From the NCBI GenBank assembly GCA_050259035.1, contig JBLMZW010000074.1, positions 1 through 10,840 of the forward strand: 10,840 bases of DNA, read 5' to 3'. Source of the stretch: JBLMZW01 sp050259035 (GTDB taxonomy: Bacteria > Bacillota > Syntrophomonadia > Syntrophomonadales > DTU052). The notes beneath the pieces were generated by a model. That model did not search any database. It had not been told where the DNA came from and was given only the letters and a program-made list of their open reading frames with translations. A program made the translations under genes and the position numbers. This document shows positions 6,118 through 10,840 of the stretch, piece after piece (within the stretch, counting starts at the first letter, position 1; each line of letters starts with the position of its first letter).

Positions 6118-6138
6118 GGAAGCTTCTTAAAAGCTTCC
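6118..6138. terminator. GC-modest hairpin, possible terminator or cis element
   Basis: GGAAGCTT (6118-6125) and AAGCTTCC (6131-6138) pair perfectly over 8 bp with a 5-nt loop. No T tract follows on either strand, so termination is uncertain. It separates the palindrome-rich part of the gap from the iteron-like region. Confidence 0.35.
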
Positions 6139-6192
6139 TCCCTGGAGCGTTATATGTTTGGTAAAGACTAAATGGCGGTTCCGCCTATGGCA

Positions 6193-6300
6193 ATCACGTT
6201 AGTTAACGAAGTTAACCGATTTTGCAGTCCAAACGTTCATTTTTATTTTTGGCGCCCCGACTACGAAAACGATTAACTTGGTTAACTAATCACGATCACG
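6193..6300. repeat. Iteron-like inverted repeats, candidate replication origin
   Basis: The left arm (6201-6219) reads AGTTAAC-GA-AGTTAAC-CG. The right arm (6270-6287) is its inverted copy, AGTTAAC-CA-AGTTAAT-CG when read on the minus strand. Each arm thus holds two GTTAA units 9 bp apart, and the arms face each other across a T-rich centre (6221-6269). ATCACG occurs in the same orientation at 6194-6199 and twice at 6290-6300. Paired iterons beside a T-rich stretch, about 280 bp from the end of a D5/P4-type helicase gene, are what an origin bound by that protein would look like. No function is proven by the sequence. Confidence 0.5.
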
Positions 6301-6521
6301 AAAGATAAGCTATGGCGGTACTGAACCCAAACGCCCGCGCGCTGAATGGCCTCTTCCTTGAAAGGGAACGTTACAGAAACTAATACGTGATACAATGCGT
6401 GTCTAGACGTTTAGATTTCGGCATTATTCGAAGTAGTATTTTGTCACGTAATCAATTCGCTGCCCCCTTGCCTGCACGATTAAATAAGTTGGTCAGTTTA
6501 CGCAGTCGGATTCTGTACCGC

Positions 6522-6551
6522 AAATAAAAAACCCTCACGTTAATGAGGGTT
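6522..6551 (-). terminator. Rho-independent terminator of the RHH-integrase-helicase operon
   Basis: AACCCTCA (6530-6537) and TGAGGGTT (6544-6551) form an 8-bp stem with a 6-nt loop. On the minus strand it is followed by TTTTTATTT. It lies about 28 nt after the helicase stop codon. Confidence 0.9.
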
Positions 6552-6578
6552 AGTTCGGATCAAATATCGCCTACCCGG

Positions 6579-7910
6579 TTAAAGGTCGCTAATTCGTACT
6601 ATTCCTTGAATGAATCGACTATTTCCGGCGCCGGCTTTTATCTCCAGACCGATAGAGCTTTCTATGAAGTTGTAGAATTCGTTTCGGTTGAGAGGCTTCA
6701 CGCCGGTATTTTTACAAAACAACATATAGCTTTCAAAAACCTCGGACGCCTTAATTTGTGCCTCATCAGCATAGTAAAATGTTTCATTTATGAATTCTTC
6801 AACGTTATTCATATGGTTAAACGCGGTTTTAGTTTCATCTTGCACACATTTAGGGGATTCAAATCTAATACTGGTTCTAAAATCCCTATGCTCAAATATA
6901 TTGGGGAGTTGTTCCAGTAGCAGATTAAGGAACCCTGATTTTTCGCTTTCAGTTATCAGTTTGCCCTTCAACCCGGTATCTTCTTTATTGCCTAGAAAAG
7001 ACTGGTCGAAGTGCATTATAACATATCGACGTTTAATGGCATCATTCATTTCTCCAAATTGGGGTATATGGTTAGTCAGAAATAATAAACGTGCAAAACT
7101 ACTAAAAGTAATAGGTTCTTTTCCTTTGATGTCGGCTGTAATTGTAGATTCACCACTAAGCCTCTTAAGATTGTCCTGACTTAGTTTTCCCGCCCTTTGT
7201 TCGCTGGAGATATTAACGAATTTATTCCTCAGGCAGCCTAGAAAGAACCTGTTCTCGGCTATGTCGTATGAACTTACGCTAGCGCAGTTTGCGTCACCCA
7301 ATATCGCCTGAATGGTAGTTAATGCCGTATCTTTCCCGTTGCCGCCGGAACCGTAGAACATCCAGATCTTTTGGAATTCATACGTCGGAATCAGCAGATA
7401 CATCATTAAGGTTAAGAAGTATTTATATTTATCCTCGTTTGGCAATATCTGCTTCAGAGTCCGTATATTGAAACTCGCTACCGCCTCGGGATCATATTCC
7501 ACGTTAAACTGCCTGGTCATGTAGTAATCGGGAGAATGCTCCATCTTCCGTACTTTCCCGGAGCGAATGTCTAATATGCAGTTCTTAAGGTTAAGTAAGT
7601 ACTTATAACTATCGCCGTCAAAATCAACTCTGTTATCCATGCAGGACAACTTGAACAGATTGTAAACATTATCCATTAATCCTGACGTGAGATTATGAAC
7701 CATATTTTCTTTACAGAATTGAAGAATGCGTCCCTTTATCGTGAGCGGATCAATCTGTTTATAATAGCCTTTTGATTCCATACTATTCTGGTATTCGTAA
7801 AACGTATCTGAGTTATTTGATAACTTTATATGCGGGCAAGCCTTTATAAATTCATCAGCTATATCCATGGCATTCATCTTTATTTTTACGTAACTAATAT
7901 TCGATAACAT
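6579..7910 (-). CDS. D5/P4-type SF3 replicative helicase (phage/plasmid primase C-terminal family)
   Basis: A 443-residue protein. Residues 60-180 look like the D5_N-type region. The SF3 helicase core follows: Walker A GSGGNGKDT (187-195, Lys193), a Walker B-like FVNISSE ending in Glu237, the sensor region LLFLTNHIPQF (275-285, Asn280) and arginines in IKRRYVIMHF (292-301). A C-terminal winged-helix-like part covers about 385-440. Full P4-alpha-type proteins also carry an N-terminal primase domain; that part is absent, so this should be the helicase/origin-opening protein only. Asp194 follows the Walker A lysine where Ser/Thr is usual. An AAGGGG site lies 8 nt before the ATG. It is 16 nt downstream of the integrase gene and ends at a strong terminator. 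The likely role is replication of the excised element. Confidence 0.88.
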   Translation of the reverse strand: MLSNISYVKIKMNAMDIADEFIKACPHIKLSNNSDTFYEYQNSMESKGYYKQIDPLTIKGRILQFCKENMVHNLTSGLMDNVYNLFKLSCMDNRVDFDGDSYKYLLNLKNCILDIRSGKVRKMEHSPDYYMTRQFNVEYDPEAVASFNIRTLKQILPNEDKYKYFLTLMMYLLIPTYEFQKIWMFYGSGGNGKDTALTTIQAILGDANCASVSSYDIAENRFFLGCLRNKFVNISSEQRAGKLSQDNLKRLSGESTITADIKGKEPITFSSFARLLFLTNHIPQFGEMNDAIKRRYVIMHFDQSFLGNKEDTGLKGKLITESEKSGFLNLLLEQLPNIFEHRDFRTSIRFESPKCVQDETKTAFNHMNNVEEFINETFYYADEAQIKASEVFESYMLFCKNTGVKPLNRNEFYNFIESSIGLEIKAGAGNSRFIQGIVRISDL

Positions 7911-7926
7911 AATTATTTCCCCTTTT

Positions 7927-8898
7927 CTAGGCTGCTTTATTAAAAACGTTTATTGCATTCTTCAACGATTCAGTATTTATATGGCTGTATCTCTCTGTAA
8001 CCGATACAGAAGAGTGTCCTAGTAATTCTTTGACTGTGAATATTGAGACGCCTCTTTGTACCAGGTTCGAGGCAAATGAATGCCTCAAACCATGGAAATG
8101 TACCTTTTCATCCAGGCCGATCTCACGACATATCGCCTTAAACTTCTTAGATACATATTCAGGCGTAAACGGAAAGCCGTTTGATTTACAGAATACGTAT
8201 CCTTCCTCCTTGCTGCCCCTGAGCTTTAAGTTTATTAGGACATGGGACAACTCTTCACAGATAGGAACCATTCTCTGCTTACGGCTTTTGGTAATCAGTT
8301 CTGAATCGCCAACGAGAATAATTCTGCTTTCCAGATCAATACTGCGCCACCGGATTTGCACTATTTCGCCGACCCGGCATCCCGTGTAAAAGGCGAATGT
8401 AAAAAGGTCGCCCAGTAAATCGGACTTTGCCGCAGCTATAATACGGCTTAAGTCTTCCTCGTTCAGGTAAACCGGACCGAATTCCTGCTGTTTAGGCAGT
8501 CTTATCTTATCGAATGGGTTCTCGGAAATGTATTCCCAATTTTTGGCTTTATTGAACGCCGCCTTCAGGTTGCGATGATATACCTTGAACCCTTTAGGGG
8601 CAGATTTTCGTAGCGCCGCCTCGAACTTCTCTACGTCTTTAGTTTTAATCTCGCTAAGGTTCTTTTCACCACCGAAATATTCAGTCAGGTGTTTTAGGCT
8701 CAGTTCAATGGACCGCCTGTATTTGTCCGCGTGATTATCCTGCGAAAATGCAAGATATTCACGCCTGAAATTTTCGAGAGTCATGGATTCATCTTTCCTG
8801 CTATCTTTTATAAATGTTAACGCCTTCATTATATCGTCTTTTTCTCCTGAAGATATACCAGAGAGTAATTGGATTAATAGTTCTGCATTCTGAGACAT
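7927..8898 (-). CDS. Tyrosine recombinase/integrase of the island
   Basis: A 323-residue phage-type integrase. A SAM-like core-binding domain covers about 40-130. The catalytic domain shows Arg175 in YTGCRVGEI, a lysine in TKSRKQRMVPI (about 203-213), His269 and Arg272 in HGLRH, His295 in LLGHSS, and the nucleophile Tyr304 in TERYSHI. All expected catalytic residues are present, so it should be active. It would catalyse site-specific integration and excision, plausibly at the tRNA-Thr site scarred at 443-485. GGAG lies 8 nt before the ATG. The start overlaps the stop of the upstream RHH gene by one base. The helicase gene follows after 16 nt. It lies far from the visible att scar, consistent with the other island end being nearer but out of view. 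Confidence 0.93.
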   Translation of the reverse strand: MSQNAELLIQLLSGISSGEKDDIMKALTFIKDSRKDESMTLENFRREYLAFSQDNHADKYRRSIELSLKHLTEYFGGEKNLSEIKTKDVEKFEAALRKSAPKGFKVYHRNLKAAFNKAKNWEYISENPFDKIRLPKQQEFGPVYLNEEDLSRIIAAAKSDLLGDLFTFAFYTGCRVGEIVQIRWRSIDLESRIILVGDSELITKSRKQRMVPICEELSHVLINLKLRGSKEEGYVFCKSNGFPFTPEYVSKKFKAICREIGLDEKVHFHGLRHSFASNLVQRGVSIFTVKELLGHSSVSVTERYSHINTESLKNAINVFNKAA

Positions 8899-9077
8899 TA
8901 CTTGTTCTCCGGTTTTGGATCCAGTGTCAACTTATATATATTGTTTTCTATATACTCGATAAGAATATAGCGGATCATAGAACTAAAGCTTAAACCTTTA
9001 AGCTTTGCCAATTTGTCAAGATTATTGACATTTTTAATGTCCAGCCGTGACTGGATTGATTTTGTTTCGTTAGCCAT
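8898..9077 (-). CDS. Small ribbon-helix-helix (CopG/Arc-like) protein
   Basis: A 59-residue protein. After a short lead, residues 7-16 (SIQSRLDIKN) give the beta strand; 17-28 (VNNLDKLAKLKG) and 30-47 (SFSSMIRYILIEYIENNI) give the two helices of a ribbon-helix-helix fold, with the GLSFSS turn typical of the family. AGGAG (plus 9084-9088) is 7 nt before the ATG. The TAA stop shares one base with the integrase ATG, so the two are translationally coupled. It is probably a dimeric DNA-binding regulator of its own operon or an accessory excision factor; the sequence does not separate these. Direct repeats upstream (9161-9201) are candidate operators. Confidence 0.75.
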   Translation of the reverse strand: MANETKSIQSRLDIKNVNNLDKLAKLKGLSFSSMIRYILIEYIENNIYKLTLDPKPENK

Positions 9078-9370
9078 TATGCTACTCCTTACTTAGGTGA
9101 ATAAATTTGCGGCCGCAGAAGGGCCGTCGAATAACCGAAGTAAATTTATGGGGGCATATTGCGCAGATCAAATTAATACAGCCCAATAATCGCGCAGATC
9201 ATCCTTCGAAAAGTGCAAATCACTTTAAAATCTGAATTGAATGGGTTTTGATCGGCTGAGAAGAGTAAATGTGCTGAAATAAATTCAGTAGTATATAATG
9301 AAAGTATTCTATTCCTTTTGACGGGAAATCATTGTAATATTGTACCATTATTTAATAAGTTTTATGGCAA
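9078..9370. promoter_or_regulatory. Divergent control region with direct repeats GCGCAGATCA
   Basis: This region separates the RHH-integrase operon from hsdM. GCGCAGATCA is repeated exactly at 9161-9170 and 9192-9201, 31 bp apart (about three helical turns). A weaker inverted copy, GCCGATCAAA on the minus strand, sits at about 9246-9256. Also seen are the palindrome TGCGGCCGCA (9108-9117), flanking ATAAATTT (9101-9108) and AAATTTAT (9142-9149), and CTGAA...TTCAG (9273-9287). These are plausible binding sites for the RHH protein. Confidence 0.5.
9294..9299 (+). promoter_or_regulatory. Candidate -10 element for hsdM
   Basis: A perfect TATAAT sits about 70 nt before the hsdM start. The -35 position (around 9271-9276, GTGCTG) is a poor match, so this rests on the -10 alone. 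A TTGACG at 9318-9323 lacks a well-spaced -10. Confidence 0.35.
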
Positions 9371-10840
9371 ATGGCTAAAGAAAATAACGGTGCAAACCTC
9401 GGTTTCGAACAAAAGCTCTGGCAGGCGGCAGATAAAATGCGCAATAATATGGACGCCGCCGAGTATAAGCATGTGGTTTTAGGGCTTATCTTCCTCAAAT
9501 ACATATCAGATTCATTCATTGAGCGCCAGCTTCAGATACATAATACAGTCTCAGACCCAAAAAGCGAGTGGTTTATACACGACGAACAGGCACGTTATGC
9601 CGCAGTGGAAGACCGTGATGAATATACCGCCGAGAATATATTCTGGGTGCCGCAGGAATCCCGATGGGAATACGTACGGTCTAGGGCTAAATCGCCCGAA
9701 ATAGGGAAGATAATAGATCTAGCCCTCGAAAAGATTGAGAAGGAGAACTCCATACTCAAAGGCGTCCTTCCCATAAACTATGCGCGCCCTGAACTCGATA
9801 AGCAACGTTTAGGCGAGCTAATCGATCTGATAGGTACTATTGGCCTAGGTGATAAGGAAAACCGCAGTAAAGACATACTTGGCCGCGTTTACGAGTACTT
9901 CCTTGGCCAGTTTGCAGACGCCGAAGGTAAAAAGGGTGGTCAGTTCTATACAGCTCGCTGCATCGTTGAACTCTTAGTCGAAATGCTTGAGCCGTACCGC
10001 GGGAGAATATTCGATCCCTGCTGCGGATCGGGGGGCATGTTCGTACAGAGTGAGAAATTCGTTGAAGCCCATGGCGGCCGCCTTGGCGATATAGCCGTTT
10101 ACGGACAGGAATCAAACCCTACAACGTGGCGCCTTGCAAAAATGAACCTTGCCATACGGGGAATTGACGCCAAAATTGAGTGGGGCGATTCATTCCACGA
10201 CGATAAGCAAAAGGACCTCAAAGCCGACTACATTATTGCAAATCCGCCATTTAATGTAAGCGACTGGAAAGGCGAGCAGCTGCGCGATGATCAACGCTGG
10301 AAGTACGGCGTACCGCCGGTTGGAAACGCCAATTTTGCATGGGTACAGCACTTTATCCATCATTTAGCACCGACAGGCATAGCCGGGTTCGTCCTTGCCA
10401 ACGGTTCTATGTCGTCTAATACATCTAACGAAGGCGAAATCCGCAAAAATATCATAGAGGCCGACCTGATAGACTGTATGGTTTCCTTGCCGGGACAGCT
10501 ATTCTATAACACAATGATACCTGTTTGCCTCTGGTTCGTGTCGCGTGACAAGAGGAATAACCGTTTCCGCGACCGGCGTCAGAATATATTGTTTATTGAC
10601 GCTCGGAAGCTTGGATCCATGGTTGACCGCAAACACCGGGAACTGACGTCTGAAGATATTCAGCAGATCGCTTCAGCATATCATAAGTGGCGGAATAAGG
10701 ATGGCGGTTATACCGATATCACCGGTTTCTGCAGGGCTGTTTCAATTGAAGAAATACGTATCAATAATTATATTCTTACTCCCGGTAGGTACGTCGGCAC
10801 TGAGGAAATTGAGGATGATGAAGAGGGTTTTGAAGAAAAG
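9371..10840 (+). CDS. hsdM: Type I restriction-modification DNA methyltransferase subunit M (cut by window end)
   Basis: An open frame of 490 codons that runs off the right edge with no stop. The N-terminal HsdM helical region begins NLGFEQKLWQAADKMRNNMD (9-28). The SAM-binding motif I is FDPCCGSGGMF (214-224) and the adenine-N6 catalytic motif is NPPF (291-294), so it should be an N6-adenine methylase. KKGGQFYTAR (187-196) is also typical of the family. The acidic end (EEIEDDEEGFEEK) is like that of other HsdM proteins near 500 residues, so little is missing. An upstream ATG at 9364 leads to an immediate stop, so the start is 9371; it has no good Shine-Dalgarno sequence. HsdM works with HsdS and HsdR, which would be expected downstream. 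Confidence 0.95.
   Translation, partial: MAKENNGANLGFEQKLWQAADKMRNNMDAAEYKHVVLGLIFLKYISDSFIERQLQIHNTVSDPKSEWFIHDEQARYAAVEDRDEYTAENIFWVPQESRWEYVRSRAKSPEIGKIIDLALEKIEKENSILKGVLPINYARPELDKQRLGELIDLIGTIGLGDKENRSKDILGRVYEYFLGQFADAEGKKGGQFYTARCIVELLVEMLEPYRGRIFDPCCGSGGMFVQSEKFVEAHGGRLGDIAVYGQESNPTTWRLAKMNLAIRGIDAKIEWGDSFHDDKQKDLKADYIIANPPFNVSDWKGEQLRDDQRWKYGVPPVGNANFAWVQHFIHHLAPTGIAGFVLANGSMSSNTSNEGEIRKNIIEADLIDCMVSLPGQLFYNTMIPVCLWFVSRDKRNNRFRDRRQNILFIDARKLGSMVDRKHRELTSEDIQQIASAYHKWRNKDGGYTDITGFCRAVSIEEIRINNYILTPGRYVGTEEIEDDEEGFEEK

Larger units (their letters stand above)
5358..6529. other. Gene-poor, inverted-repeat-rich stretch
   Basis: About 1.2 kb without a convincing gene. Short open frames on the minus strand (5563-5375 and 6112-5930, both TTG starts without ribosome sites) and on the plus strand (5784-5912) match nothing I recognise. 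They may be chance or gene remnants. Structures seen are TTCGGCA (5837-5843) with TGCCGAA (5865-5871); a perfect 12-bp palindrome AGCGGTACCGCT (5889-5900) with a second GCGGTACCG at 5964-5972 and GCGGTAC again near 6314; a hairpin at 6118-6138; GGCGGTTCCGCC near 6174-6185; the iteron-like region at 6193-6300; and palindrome GTCTAGAC (6401-6408). The density of repeats suggests a control or replication region. Confidence 0.5.
443..10840. mobile_element. Integrative genomic island (left end present, right end beyond window)
   Basis: The left boundary is the tRNA-Thr 3' fragment. The interior carries a tyrosine recombinase, a ribbon-helix-helix protein, a D5/P4-type helicase with a candidate iteron region, and defence cargo (caspase/SLOG/TIR operon, second TIR protein, HNH nuclease, hsdM). 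This layout resembles P4-like satellites and integrative plasmid-like islands. No capsid, packaging or conjugation gene is visible. No second copy of the 43-nt att sequence was found on reading, so the right end is assumed to be downstream. The fragment could instead be a relic of an older, overlapping insertion. Confidence 0.6.

Noticed and set aside
6790..7179. Plus-strand 129-codon open frame
   Set aside because: It lies entirely antisense to the well-supported helicase gene and shows no domain.
8030..8389. Plus-strand 119-codon open frame
   Set aside because: It is antisense to the catalytic domain of the integrase.
9078..9370. Right attachment site near the integrase operon
   Set aside because: I looked for a second copy of the tRNA-Thr 3' sequence next to the integrase operon and found none, so the island end is placed beyond the window.
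9837..10115. Minus-strand 92-codon open frame
   Set aside because: It is antisense to hsdM across its SAM-binding motif; it is a shadow of codon bias.

Overview
The window reads as the left part of a bacterial genomic island inserted in a tRNA gene. It begins in probable host chromosome (about 1-440). There a terminator hairpin (409-435) lies just downstream of a 43-nt piece of a tRNA-Thr(UGU) gene (443-485, minus strand). The piece runs from the anticodon loop to the discriminator base; the 5' half is missing. This is the usual scar of a tyrosine-recombinase element, and such an enzyme is encoded at 7927-8898. No second copy of the tRNA sequence was seen, so the island probably continues past the right edge. 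The Shine-Dalgarno sites, the type I modification subunit and the tRNA without encoded CCA fit a bacterium. I cannot name the taxon. The region 485-3700 is visibly more AT-rich than the integrase/helicase/hsdM part, which suggests cargo of separate origin.

Region by region: (a) 486-873 holds the att-proximal leader and a probable promoter. (b) 874-2686 is a tight three-gene plus-strand operon: caspase-like protease, stand-alone SLOG-like nucleotide-binding protein, and ThsB-like TIR protein. The protease/TIR pair matches the TIR-caspase antiphage system called type IV Thoeris; the separate SLOG-like gene is the unusual part. (c) 2693-2724 is a hairpin between convergent genes. (d) 2744-3532 (minus) encodes a second, unrelated TIR-domain protein. 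(e) 3689-4255 (minus) encodes an HTH-HNH nuclease. (f) 4256-4757 is non-coding, with hairpins. (g) 4758-5357 (minus) encodes a CopG-type antitoxin domain joined to a DUF2442 domain, with no recognisable toxin next to it. (h) 5358-6529 is gene-poor but rich in inverted repeats, including an iteron-like candidate origin at 6193-6300. (i) 9077 to 6579 (minus) is an overlapping operon: ribbon-helix-helix protein, tyrosine recombinase, D5/P4-type SF3 helicase, ending at a strong terminator (6522-6551). (j) From 9371 to the right edge is hsdM, divergent from the recombinase operon and cut off by the window end.

How the parts work together (inference): the recombinase, RHH protein, helicase and iteron region would handle excision, integration and replication of the circular form. 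The cargo is defence: a TIR-to-caspase signalling system, a lone TIR protein, an HNH nuclease, a toxin-antitoxin-like remnant and a type I restriction-modification locus. The most interesting item is the caspase-SLOG-TIR operon.
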